A DNA stretch of 64,000 nt. Origin: Clostridium sp. CAG:678. GTDB lineage: Bacteria; Bacillota; Clostridia; Oscillospirales; Acutalibacteraceae. The stretch lies in NCBI GenBank assembly GCA_000431535.1, contig HF991825.1, positions 92,003 to 156,002 of the forward strand. The letters are read 5' to 3'. Below the pieces are notes generated by a model that had not been told where the DNA came from, made no database searches, and saw only the letters and a list, made by a program, of their open reading frames with translations. How positions within the stretch are numbered: the first letter of the stretch is position 1; every line of letters starts with the position of its first letter. Positions 42,165-49,860 of this stretch are shown in pieces. The position numbers and the translations under genes were made by a program.

Positions 42165-44909
42165 TTATTTGTTGATATTTCTTTTCCTTTTTCGCAATGA
42201 TAAAACTGTAATTATACCAAGGCTGACGGCAGCTGTGAAGATTGCTGCAGCAAGAAAAGAATTATCCGTACCGGTATGAGGGGAATATTCCTGCGGCGTT
42301 TCTGGGATCTTCGTATCTATTGCCGTGATTTGTATCACCTTACCGTTATCTTCAGGTGTTATCTCAAATCCGTATTTGGTATCGTTCTGATAATAACCCT
42401 CAGCTGCTGTGATTTCCTGAAGGTAATATTTTCCGACCGGCAGCCCTTTAAATCTTACCCATTCGCCGATCTTGCTTGTTTTCTGGTCAATAAGGATTCC
42501 GTTCTCGGTAAACACGCCGTAAACAGCCTCAAGTTCAATACTTTTATCACTTGCGTCAACTTTTTTGAACTCAACATAGCCGGTGATATAGTCGTTTACG
42601 ATTGGTTCACCGCCATTGATCTGAATTACGTTAATTTCCTGGTTCTGATTATCAAGTGCAGTTGAAAATTCATATACTCCTGAGTCGAGTATATATTTTT
42701 CATCAGTTGCGATTTCCCTGATATAGAAATCAAACCCGGTGGGCAGATCCGCTGAGCAGACGCCGCTGCCGTTTTCATCTATGGTGATATAGTCTATAAC
42801 AGTGTCAGCTGCAAGCACCGCTTCGTTTGCATAGTTCGTTATATCCTCGCCGGCATAAATTGCAAAGATGACATCCTTGTACGCATCTCCATCTGCATAT
42901 ATTTCAGGCATTGTCATTTCCTTGAACAGTTCAAGAGTTACTTTCTGTCTGGTATCATAAGCCGTAACTGTCTGAACATCGATTTGTGCATTATAACTGT
43001 CATGAGTGATTTCAAAAGAAAATACTGTTGTATCGAGCAGATACCCCGGTGGTGAAGCCGTTTCCTGAAGTTCAAATTTACCTATGGGAAGATCCGTTAC
43101 CGTAGTTGGAGTGTAATCGGTTACAATCTCCTTAATTACTTCTCCCGATTCATAGATGACGACTCCATTTTGAACGATGTCCTCAGCTGCTCTGAGTTCA
43201 TATGTAGCGCCGGGGATGTTTCTTTCTTCATACACGGCTTTATATGCTGTGTAACTGTCTGTATTTTCTGAATCTTCATCACTAGACGATAAGTTCTTAT
43301 CGGAATTGTTTTCAATTGTTTCCGGTGAATTATCTTCGGCTGACTGAGATCCGTTAAAAGTAACTTCTTCCTCTGTAAAACCGGTAAAGACTTCGCCGAG
43401 TTTAGAAAAGATTAAAGTTCCTGTTGCAGGTGCATTTGTAATAACACCGTTATTTATCTGAACGGTTTCTCCGTCAGTATAGATGGTGAAATCATATGGT
43501 GTACTGTCCTGGTTATATCCTGACGGCGCTTTTATCTCCAATACTCTAAACTTAGCCTGGTTGTCTGAGGTGCAAACGAGATCACCGCTAACATATTTTC
43601 CAATTCTTTCGTCATATGTCATAGTCACATAATCTATATATGTATTCTGTGAACTGCTCCACTGCTGCACTACGAATATTCCGTCTCCCGCAAGGATCGA
43701 TTCGCCGGTGTCCTCATCGGTTTTAACAAACTCTACACTGCCGCGTTTTAACTTGTTTTCCGCTTCGTATGTATATGTTTTGTTGCTTTCTGTGATGTCA
43801 ACAGCCCTTTGTTTAAAAGGCGCTAAATACACGGCTTGCTCATCTGTAAATTCTTCACTTAAATAATATTGATTTCCGTTTATAGGTATATTGATGAAAG
43901 TCGCCACACCGTTCTCATCAGTCACGGCTTCCTGTTTGTAAGCGGTGGCGCCAAGTATGAATTTAAGACCTTTAATCTGACCGTCTTCGGATGATTTTTG
44001 CACTTTTAAAGTGGCAGTGTTTTCAATTTTGAAATTAAGGGTTTGCCTTATTGGGTCGGCTATTGAACCATAGAGCATGGTTTGATTTGCTCCTGTAATG
44101 GCCAGTGCTGAGCCTACATCGGTATTATTTTTGGTAAATGTGATTGAACTTGAAAGATTATTACCGCTCTTTACAGCCCAAACGGAAACCGTATTGTTAC
44201 TATTGATTTTATAAGATATATTTCCATTATTACATTGTGTTTTGAAGTTATCCAAATCAACTCCGTTTGTAACGTTTAATGTAACTGCGTTTGATGCTCC
44301 GGTGCCTTTTAGTGTTATTGTACCGGAGGGGCTGAATGTTGGATAACTTGTGTGATCGTTGCATAGGGCAAGTATTCGTTCATAGTAGTTACGTGCCTGT
44401 GTAGGACGATCGAATTGGTCAATTGCGTTACTTGCCCAGGATGATGGACCTCCTGTATATCCGTTTCTTGTATCAGATACAAACTCCCAGATTAAAATGT
44501 GAGTCACAAACTGTGCCGTCTCATTCATAGCTGAATCACTGAAACTGAAGTTTGGATAGCCGTAAATTGACACGCGGGTTATACCATTTCGCGCTACATT
44601 GTCGAGATTATACCAAGCAGGTGTATCCCGTATATCTGTCGCAGTACCGCTTGTTCCCTGTGTATCGTGATAAGGCTCAAGACAGTAAAGAGGAGTGCCA
44701 TCTCTTAGAGTCCTTAGTGTTATCTCTCCGTATGCGCTGTGCGTATGTCCGTTCATTGTCCATTGGGGTATATTGTAGTGTACACCGGTATGATTTTCAG
44801 TGAACGAAACTTTGTCACCAACGGATAAAGCGTATGCAGGCAATGCTCCTGAAAACAGCATTAGAAAAGAGAGAATGAAGGCAATGGCTTTTGATAGTTT
44901 TCTTTTCAT
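42165..44909 (-). CDS. large thioester/CnaB surface adhesin, pilin-like
   Basis: About 914 residues. A signal peptide ends at AYA (residue 26). The N-terminal region looks like a thioester (TQXA) domain: YCLEPYHDTQG near 70 supplies the Cys, AQFVTHILIWEFV near 130 the Gln-containing block. A series of CnaB/SpaA isopeptide domains follows (GSVEFVKTDEDTGE, PGATYELRAAEDI, KVTLELFKEM, GYVEFKKVDASD). The C-terminus has SPHTG, a membrane helix and basic tail, a variant sortase signal. It probably mediates surface attachment; 19-bp palindrome copy 4 lies before its ribosome site. Confidence 0.87.
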   Translation of the reverse strand: MKRKLSKAIAFILSFLMLFSGALPAYALSVGDKVSFTENHTGVHYNIPQWTMNGHTHSAYGEITLRTLRDGTPLYCLEPYHDTQGTSGTATDIRDTPAWYNLDNVARNGITRVSIYGYPNFSFSDSAMNETAQFVTHILIWEFVSDTRNGYTGGPSSWASNAIDQFDRPTQARNYYERILALCNDHTSYPTFSPSGTITLKGTGASNAVTLNVTNGVDLDNFKTQCNNGNISYKINSNNTVSVWAVKSGNNLSSSITFTKNNTDVGSALAITGANQTMLYGSIADPIRQTLNFKIENTATLKVQKSSEDGQIKGLKFILGATAYKQEAVTDENGVATFINIPINGNQYYLSEEFTDEQAVYLAPFKQRAVDITESNKTYTYEAENKLKRGSVEFVKTDEDTGESILAGDGIFVVQQWSSSQNTYIDYVTMTYDERIGKYVSGDLVCTSDNQAKFRVLEIKAPSGYNQDSTPYDFTIYTDGETVQINNGVITNAPATGTLIFSKLGEVFTGFTEEEVTFNGSQSAEDNSPETIENNSDKNLSSSDEDSENTDSYTAYKAVYEERNIPGATYELRAAEDIVQNGVVIYESGEVIKEIVTDYTPTTVTDLPIGKFELQETASPPGYLLDTTVFSFEITHDSYNAQIDVQTVTAYDTRQKVTLELFKEMTMPEIYADGDAYKDVIFAIYAGEDITNYANEAVLAADTVIDYITIDENGSGVCSADLPTGFDFYIREIATDEKYILDSGVYEFSTALDNQNQEINVIQINGGEPIVNDYITGYVEFKKVDASDKSIELEAVYGVFTENGILIDQKTSKIGEWVRFKGLPVGKYYLQEITAAEGYYQNDTKYGFEITPEDNGKVIQITAIDTKIPETPQEYSPHTGTDNSFLAAAIFTAAVSLGIITVLSLRKRKRNINK

Positions 44910-44922
44910 AACATTTTCCTTT

Positions 44923-44941
44923 CTGCGCATTCAGTGCGCGT
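44923..44941 (-). promoter_or_regulatory. 19-bp palindrome copy 4 (degenerate) before the adhesin ribosome site
   Basis: CTGCGCATTCAGTGCGCGT lies immediately upstream of AAAGGA and the adhesin ATG, with TATAAAAT a few bases before it on the minus strand. It is probably an operator at the transcription start or a leader hairpin. Confidence 0.6.
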
Positions 44942-44984
44942 TTATTTTATATATGAACGGCTGCATTATGGCCGGAAAGCGCAA

Positions 44985-45021
44985 AAAAAGAGCAGTTAAC
45001 ATTCAGTTAATTGCTCTTTTT
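44985..45021. terminator. 16-bp-stem terminator upstream of the adhesin gene
   Basis: AAAAAGAGCAGTTAAC/GTTAATTGCTCTTTTT with a 5-base loop. The flank GCGCAAAAAAAGAGCAGTTA is repeated at 46165-46184. Confidence 0.7.
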
Positions 45022-45067
45022 GCTAAATTGTAAATTTTTTTATGAATATTGTTCGAAATGTTTTTTC

Positions 45068-45096
45068 TTGATTTTTTAGATTTTATGTACTATATT
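45068..45096 (+). promoter_or_regulatory. promoter of the small membrane protein gene
   Basis: TTGATT, 17-base spacer, TATATT, about 35 bases before the ATG. Confidence 0.6.
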
Positions 45097-45130
45097 CCGC
45101 CTAGAAACTTTTATTTAGGAGGTGAAACAT

Positions 45131-45319
45131 ATGATTATCATACTAATATTAGGGGGAATTGCCATACATATCACACAAATATGCCTAACAATCTATTTGC
45201 TTTTGGGCGGCGAAATCAAATTCTTTGATTCAATTGTGTTTTCGTTTAAAGGTCTGTTTAGTGAAGAATTGAAAGGTATAATTCACGATTGGAATGAAAA
45301 TTGCAACAGGAATTTTTAG
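45131..45319 (+). CDS. small membrane protein, opposite to its neighbours
   Basis: A 62-residue protein with one long hydrophobic segment (residues 1-27, IIILILGGIAIHITQICLTI) and a short soluble tail. GGAGG lies 8 bases before the ATG and a fitting promoter precedes it, so it is likely expressed although it runs against the surrounding genes. It overlaps the end of the lipoprotein gene by 4 bases. Function unknown. Confidence 0.6.
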   Translation: MIIILILGGIAIHITQICLTIYLLLGGEIKFFDSIVFSFKGLFSEELKGIIHDWNENCNRNF

Positions 45320-45954
45320 TTGTTACCAAATAAAAAAAGAATATATAAAAAATGCCCATCATAATAGCAATACATCCCGAGTTCCTTATCTGCACCTTCG
45401 CTAATTGCAGAATTTACATATTCTTTGCACATGGCTAATGATCGACCACTGTTTAATGCATCAGACACCACCGTAATCGCGCCTTCCCAACTTGCACTGT
45501 CCGGTGTAAGAGATGAATTTACTTTATATCCCTTTGATCTGATATAGTTGTTTACTTCACTTTGAACAGACGAGACTGAAACATTCTTTTTAGTTGTTGT
45601 TTCTTTTTTCGTTGTGGTCTGCTTTTTTGTGGTGGTTTGTTTCTTTTTGGTGGTTGTTTCTTTTTTCTTTGTAGTCGGCTTCGTAGTTGTTGTTTCATGT
45701 TTTTCAGCATTAGTCGCTTCGGAATTATTGCTGCCATTTGACGTGGTAGTAGTTGATCCGTTATTGCTTTCGTTTGTGGCTAAATTTTCGGCGAATTGAT
45801 CCGCGAGGTTTTCAGTGGTTGTCGAAACAGATGTCCTTTCTAAACTTGTATTCTCTGCAGCCGTTTCATCTGCTCCGGCAGAACATGCGGCGAATACGGA
45901 TACGATCATTACCATTACAAGTGTGAAAGCGATGATTGATTTTGTGTTCTTCAT
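45316..45954 (-). CDS. lipoprotein with Thr/Lys-rich stalk
   Basis: About 212 residues. The signal peptide ends in the lipobox VFAAC, so Cys is lipidated. A Ser/Thr/Asn-rich stretch is followed by five TTTKKK-type repeats (about residues 85-125), a wall-spanning stalk, and a C-terminal domain of about 85 residues with the helix VQSEVNNYIRSKG. ATG 45954 has AAAGGA upstream. The leader with palindrome copy 5 nearly duplicates that of parA, including the first codons. Confidence 0.72.
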   Translation of the reverse strand: MKNTKSIIAFTLVMVMIVSVFAACSAGADETAAENTSLERTSVSTTTENLADQFAENLATNESNNGSTTTTSNGSNNSEATNAEKHETTTTKPTTKKKETTTKKKQTTTKKQTTTKKETTTKKNVSVSSVQSEVNNYIRSKGYKVNSSLTPDSASWEGAITVVSDALNSGRSLAMCKEYVNSAISEGADKELGMYCYYDGHFLYILFLFGNN

Positions 45955-45967
45955 AACTGTGTCCTTT

Positions 45968-46024
45968 CTGCGCACTCGGTGCACACTTAATTATTATTTT
46001 ATATAAAATATAATTGTAATTCAA
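45968..46024 (-). promoter_or_regulatory. promoter with 19-bp palindrome copy 5 at the start site
   Basis: On the minus strand TTGAAT (46019-46024), 17-base spacer and TAAAAT (45996-46001); the palindrome 45968-45986 begins a few bases after the expected transcription start and ends directly before AAAGGA. Binding here would block transcription or translation. Confidence 0.65.
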
Positions 46025-46090
46025 GTATATAACAAAAATATATTGCATTTATTTCATTTTTGTTAGAAAGAATTATTCTTTAAAACTATT

Positions 46091-46135
46091 TTACATATTA
46101 CTTCCTTTCTGCCCGGCACTCAGGCGGTTAAGTCT
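46091..46135 (-). other. orphan leader: palindrome-ribosome site-ATG followed by a stop
   Basis: On the minus strand a degenerate palindrome (CGCCTGAGTGCCGGGC) is followed by AGAAAGGA and ATG at 46096, but the next codon is TAA. It copies the layout of the other leaders, so it looks like the leftover start of a lost gene, or a landing scar. Confidence 0.45.
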
Positions 46136-46164
46136 TCATTTGTAAATAACTATTTGGCTGGTAA

Positions 46165-46195
46165 GCGCAAAAAAAGAGCAGTTAGTTTACTGCTC
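46165..46195 (-). terminator. terminator behind the TPR-like gene
   Basis: GAGCAGT/ACTGCTC with 6-base loop followed by seven T on the minus strand; part of the repeat shared with 44981-44999. Confidence 0.65.
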
Positions 46196-46258
46196 TCAAT
46201 TTAATGAACCAATATATATATATAATTGAATGATAAGAAATAGTTAGAATTAATTTTA

Positions 46259-47152
46259 CTATGTTAATTTATCGTAACCCAATTGTCCTAGATAAATTCG
46301 TTCTTGAGGATTTAAAATACTTTCAATGGCTTCAGTGGCGGGTAAAAGCATACTTTGCTCATTTAATTTATATCTGTAGTATTTATAATAAATAATAGTA
46401 GTAAATGATAATTCGTCTACTAATTCGGACCATGAATCCACTAATACTATCTTTTCGTTATTTTCCACATATGCTAATCCGCCATCGTGAGAAGTAATTG
46501 TTGAAACATATTCCCAATTAGTTGTTGTTTTTTTTATTAAGTTTTTATGTTCAAAAATTTCAAATATTGCGTTTCTGTCAACTGGGAAATCAATTTCCAA
46601 GTTTGAGAAAAGTCCAGGATTTATTTCATTGGCTTTATTAAAAACATTAACTACGAAATCAATGTGATTTTCATCAAGAATATCAATATTTTTATTTGAG
46701 GCTTGAATGTATTCAAAATTTGTTTTTTGTTCAATTTGTTGTATTATAAAATGCAAGCAAGAATTCATAATCAATGGATCATTACTTTGGTTGAAAGCTT
46801 GTTCAAATTCTTCAAATGCACGTTCATATTCTTTGTTTGTAATTTCTAAAGAATATATTTCTCCTAGCGCAAGATGGGCAAAAGGAGAAAATTCATCGTT
46901 TTTTTTCGTAATTTTTTCATACCAAATTATGCTTTCATTATACTCGTTAGAGATTCTGGCTTCATCCGCTAATTTGATTTGGTATGATTCTATCCCCAAG
47001 TTCCCTAGTACAATGTTTGAATTAAGACAGAATAAAACCGATATTATGATTGAAAGCGATGTAGTGGCAATTTCTTTCAGGAACTTCAAAACTTTTTTTC
47101 GCCTTTTTTCTTTTCGTTCCATATATGATTGATATGCTCCCATAAATTTCAC
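46259..47152 (-). CDS. membrane protein with TPR-like helical repeats
   Basis: A 297-residue AT-rich gene. A basic N-terminus and one membrane helix (about 30-50) are followed by helical pairs that look like tetratricopeptide repeats (NEYNESIIWYEKITKKND, FAHLALGEIYSLEITNKEYE, RAFEEFEQAFNQ). The C-terminal 90 residues form a separate, unrecognised domain. GAGG precedes the ATG. TPRs suggest protein binding; partner unknown. Confidence 0.6.
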   Translation of the reverse strand: MKFMGAYQSYMERKEKRRKKVLKFLKEIATTSLSIIISVLFCLNSNIVLGNLGIESYQIKLADEARISNEYNESIIWYEKITKKNDEFSPFAHLALGEIYSLEITNKEYERAFEEFEQAFNQSNDPLIMNSCLHFIIQQIEQKTNFEYIQASNKNIDILDENHIDFVVNVFNKANEINPGLFSNLEIDFPVDRNAIFEIFEHKNLIKKTTTNWEYVSTITSHDGGLAYVENNEKIVLVDSWSELVDELSFTTIIYYKYYRYKLNEQSMLLPATEAIESILNPQERIYLGQLGYDKLT

Positions 47153-47231
47153 CTCAATTATTATATATCTTCATAAAACGAAAATTAAGTCAATTTTATG
47201 TGAAATATATGAAAAATAATAGATATTAAGT

Positions 47232-47322
47232 CGATTATAGAACTCCGGCATAACCCTACTTACCGGAGCTGATGTAGCTACGCTGCAAAGTTTTTGGCAA
47301 CTAAGACCGGGAAAGAATCTGA
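47232..47322 (-). ncRNA. paired-stem leader element, copy B
   Basis: On the plus strand: CTCCGG/CCGGAG (47243-47248 and 47263-47268) around a loop with TAACCCTACTT, a second weaker stem, then AAGTTTTTG (47288) and CGGGAAA (47308). The order and spacing match copy A while the stem bases differ. It lies in the long leader of the TPR-like gene. Confidence 0.45.
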
Positions 47323-47343
47323 ACAGTCATTTTTAATTCGTGT

Positions 47344-47736
47344 TTAATCCGGTGGCAAGGATTGTTCGATCAATTTTAATTCAAAGCAGTTGTCCCTGAA
47401 AAAGCAAAAGAAGTTTTTGAAAGTTGCGTCTTTCCTTTCCCATTTCTTTTGATAAAGAAAACGCGGCATCGTTTTAAATTCTTTTATAAATGTAGTTGAT
47501 AAACGCAAAAGTTCGTGAGGTTCAACATAAAATTTGTTATTATCTCCATCGGTTACAATAATTGTTTTATCTTCAATTTTTAGTATTCTAACCGGTGTGC
47601 CTCGTTGATGAACTACAACCCAACCGTTTGAAAATCTATACATAGGAATTGTTTTTTCAGTTTTTAACAGGCAAATATCATGAACTTGTAAATTATATAA
47701 ATTTTGCTTACAAATAGCTTTGTAATATTCTAACAT
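47344..47736 (-). CDS. small protein of unknown function
   Basis: A 130-residue soluble protein with an SH3-like central part (WVVVHQRGTPVRILKIEDKTIIVTD has the hydrophobic alternation of small beta barrels). Not recognised as a family. Start ATG has GAGG 7 bases upstream and a small hairpin GTTCG-AGTGC-CGAAC directly before it, replacing the 19-bp palindrome seen before other genes. It lies downstream of leader copy A. Confidence 0.55.
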   Translation of the reverse strand: MLEYYKAICKQNLYNLQVHDICLLKTEKTIPMYRFSNGWVVVHQRGTPVRILKIEDKTIIVTDGDNNKFYVEPHELLRLSTTFIKEFKTMPRFLYQKKWERKDATFKNFFCFFRDNCFELKLIEQSLPPD

Positions 47737-47775
47737 TAATTATCCTCTGTTCGGCACTCGAACGGATTAATATTA

Positions 47776-47880
47776 TTTGTAGTTGATCTGAATTTTGCTC
47801 AACGCTAACCCTTACTTGTTGAGCACTGCGGGGTCAGATCCGCAGAAGTTTTTGAGTTTGAATCGGGAAATTAGGAGGTA
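47776..47880 (-). ncRNA. paired-stem leader element, copy A
   Basis: On the plus strand: GCTCAA/TTGAGC (47797-47802 and 47819-47824) around a loop with TAACCCTTACTT, then CTGCGG/CCGCAG (47826-47831 and 47840-47845), AAGTTTTTG (47846) and CGGGAAA (47864). It lies upstream of the 130-residue protein gene. A further stem CAACAG/CTGTTG is at about 47882-47901. Confidence 0.5.
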
Positions 47881-47910
47881 CGCAACAGCATTAGGACTGT
47901 TGTGATATGG

Positions 47911-47938
47911 AAAAAGGTGCGCACGGAGTGCACACCTT
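47911..47938 (-). terminator. terminator formed by 19-bp palindrome copy 6
   Basis: GTGCGCACGGAGTGCACAC at 47917-47935, flanked by AAAAAG and CTT, directly behind the parB stop. On the minus strand it ends in CCTTTTTCC. Confidence 0.7.
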
Positions 47939-48890
47939 ATGCGTTCTCTATCAATGTATTGATTATATCAAGCTGCTTTTCGATAATTTTTTGCGCGTCA
48001 AGCAGCTTTTTATATTGTTTCTTTTCTAAGGTAACTCCATTTCGGAGTTTTGGAGAATTATCAAGAAACAGGATCTTTTGCCGCATAGAAAAGAGCGTTT
48101 TTTCTAAGTTACTGCTGTTTACAATGTAGGAACTATATTTAAGATCGCTTTTGTTTGAAAAGAATATCGTATTCAGCTTTTCTGAATCTAAAAGTTCATT
48201 TGCACCGGCAAGATCCAAGATTTTTCCAGCCTGTTTTTCATTTATCTTTTTTATGCCGTGATTTGTAATAAAGTCAGACAGCATTTTCTGATTATTATTT
48301 GAAAGATATGATAATCCGGCGCCTGCCTTTACTGTAATTGTTCCCTGATCAACAAGGTCAAGTAAGGGTTTAATTAATTTTGTTAAGCGCAGGTAGTATT
48401 GTACCGTTCGCCGGCTTACCTTGCTTTCTTCTGCTATTTTAGAAGAAGTGCGCACCGAGTGCGCGCCTGTTTCCAGATAGCCTTCTTCCTGCATTTTGTA
48501 CGCATATGCAAGTTCTGATGGCAGAAAAGACTGACGTCCGAGAAGATTAGTATTTACTATTATATCTTTCTCACTCTTTACATCATTTTTTATTATTGAC
48601 GGGACGGTTAAAAGTCCCGCTTTTCTGCTGGCAAACACTCTTCGGTGTCCGGCCAGTATTCTGTATTTTTCGCCTTCCGGAATAACTATTATCGGCTGAA
48701 GTACTCCGTTTATTTTTATGTTTCCTACAAGTTCCGCCATTTCATCGTCATCCAAAACTTTGAATGGTTGTTCTGATGATACCAGTTTTTCTATGGGTAT
48801 TTCTGTTACGCCTGATGGTGAAGCGCCCATAAGTGATAAAAACGAAGTGTCGGCCGTATTATTTCTCAGTTTGCTTGCATCAATTTTCAT
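47937..48890 (-). CDS. parB: ParB/Spo0J-type partition protein
   Basis: A 317-residue ParB. The N-terminal ParB/Srx domain has ELVGNIKINGVLQPIIV and the CTPase motif GHRRVFASRKAG; the HTH region is SSKIAEESKVSRRTVQYYLR; the C-terminal third is a coiled-coil/dimerisation region. It binds a centromere-like site and works with ParA. A copy of the 19-bp palindrome lies inside the gene at 48448-48466, encoding AHSVRT just before the HTH. The start overlaps the parA stop (ATGA). Confidence 0.92.
   Translation of the reverse strand: MKIDASKLRNNTADTSFLSLMGASPSGVTEIPIEKLVSSEQPFKVLDDDEMAELVGNIKINGVLQPIIVIPEGEKYRILAGHRRVFASRKAGLLTVPSIIKNDVKSEKDIIVNTNLLGRQSFLPSELAYAYKMQEEGYLETGAHSVRTSSKIAEESKVSRRTVQYYLRLTKLIKPLLDLVDQGTITVKAGAGLSYLSNNNQKMLSDFITNHGIKKINEKQAGKILDLAGANELLDSEKLNTIFFSNKSDLKYSSYIVNSSNLEKTLFSMRQKILFLDNSPKLRNGVTLEKKQYKKLLDAQKIIEKQLDIINTLIENA
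48448..48466. repeat. 19-bp palindrome copy 7, inside parB
   Basis: GTGCGCACCGAGTGCGCGC lies inside coding sequence; 16 or more positions agree with the consensus of the other copies. It cannot act as a normal terminator here, which supports a DNA-binding role for the family. Confidence 0.65.
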
Positions 48891-49672
48891 TTTCTAACAC
48901 CTCGCTCCAAAAATTCTTCTGTAAATTCCATATACTGCTTTCCGAGCTTACTGTTTTTACTTGATACAAGGCTTTTTTGCTCATATGTTGAATTTGTTGC
49001 TTCAACGCTTCGGGATATTGTTGTTTTAAACAAAAGATCTTGGAACTGCTCGTTTAATGTTTCTCGTACAGCTTTTGCCATATTCGTATTGTCATACATT
49101 GTAAGAAGAATTCCCGCAAGTTTCAGTTCGGGATTCAAATTTGCTTTTACCATTTTAAAAGCGTTGAGAAAAAGAGATATTCCGTCAAGAGCAAATTTCT
49201 GAGCCTGAACTGGAGCAATGACATAATCACTTGCTGCTAGGGCATTTACCATTAAAATTCCAAGAGAGGGGAGACAGTCGATAATTATGTAATCATATTT
49301 CTCAAGATCTTCTACTCGCAAGATCCTTTTTAAAACTGTTTCGCGGCTCATAGCGTTGATCAAAAAGATTTCCGCACTTGAGAGTTGTATATCCGAAGCG
49401 ATATAATGTAATCCTTCTGCGCTTCTATATATTGAGTGAGCAGGATCCATTTGATTACCGCTAACTAAATTGCTCATCAGAGTGCTTATGGTTGGCTTAT
49501 TTTTATCATATCTGAACCCAAGATATTCACTAAGATTTGCTTGAGGGTCAAAGTCAACAAGCAATACTTTTTTACCTTTTTGCTTCATTGCGGCGGCAAG
49601 ATTTAATGCGGTTGTTGTTTTCCCAACGCCGCCTTTTTGGTTTGCGATTGAAATGATTTTTGTGTTCTTCAT
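48887..49672 (-). CDS. parA: ParA-type partition ATPase
   Basis: About 261 residues, deviant Walker-type ATPase. ANQKGGVGKTTTALNLA near residue 8 is the deviant Walker A, VDFDPQANLSEYLG the A' motif, IIIDCLPSLGILMVNAL the Walker B. The small size places it with plasmid type Ib/Soj-like proteins. Start ATG 49672 with AAAGGA; the frame is open upstream into the palindrome. With ParB it would segregate the excised, replicating form of the element. Confidence 0.93.
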   Translation of the reverse strand: MKNTKIISIANQKGGVGKTTTALNLAAAMKQKGKKVLLVDFDPQANLSEYLGFRYDKNKPTISTLMSNLVSGNQMDPAHSIYRSAEGLHYIASDIQLSSAEIFLINAMSRETVLKRILRVEDLEKYDYIIIDCLPSLGILMVNALAASDYVIAPVQAQKFALDGISLFLNAFKMVKANLNPELKLAGILLTMYDNTNMAKAVRETLNEQFQDLLFKTTISRSVEATNSTYEQKSLVSSKNSKLGKQYMEFTEEFLERGVRK

Positions 49673-49685
49673 ATATGTGTCCTTT

Positions 49686-49704
49686 CCGCGCACCCGGTGC
49701 GCAC
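49686..49704 (-). promoter_or_regulatory. 19-bp palindrome copy 8 before parA
   Basis: CCGCGCACCCGGTGCGCAC lies directly upstream of AAAGGA and the parA ATG; leader and first codons are nearly the same as in the lipoprotein gene (45954). Confidence 0.65.
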
Positions 49705-49739
49705 TGTATTTTGTGTTCTTTTATGATATTGAGCATAGA

Positions 49740-49774
49740 AAAAGGCAGGGAAGAACACACAAAACCTGCCTTTT
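49740..49774. terminator. stem-loop upstream of parA
   Basis: AAAAAGGCAGG/CCTGCCTTTT around a 14-base loop, between integrase and parA. Confidence 0.55.
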
Positions 49775-49829
49775 ATCAGAGTTGCCTCTGTCTATGCTGT
49801 TAAAAGCCTTTCGGCGATTAACCGTTTTG

Positions 49830-49860
49830 AAAAAAGAAAAAGTGCGCACTGGGTGCACAC
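49830..49860 (-). terminator. terminator formed by 19-bp palindrome copy 9
   Basis: GTGCGCACTGGGTGCACAC at 49841-49859 abuts the integrase stop; on the minus strand it is followed by TTTTTCTTTTTTC. Confidence 0.7.

Noticed and set aside
45560-45720. Regular repeats suggesting a CRISPR array
   Set aside because: They are codon repeats of TTTKKK in a protein stalk, without spacers of constant length.
45614-45799. Plus-strand hydrophobic frame opposite the lipoprotein
   Set aside because: It is the complement of the Thr/Lys repeat stalk; reversed Lys/Thr codons give Phe/Val runs. No ribosome site.
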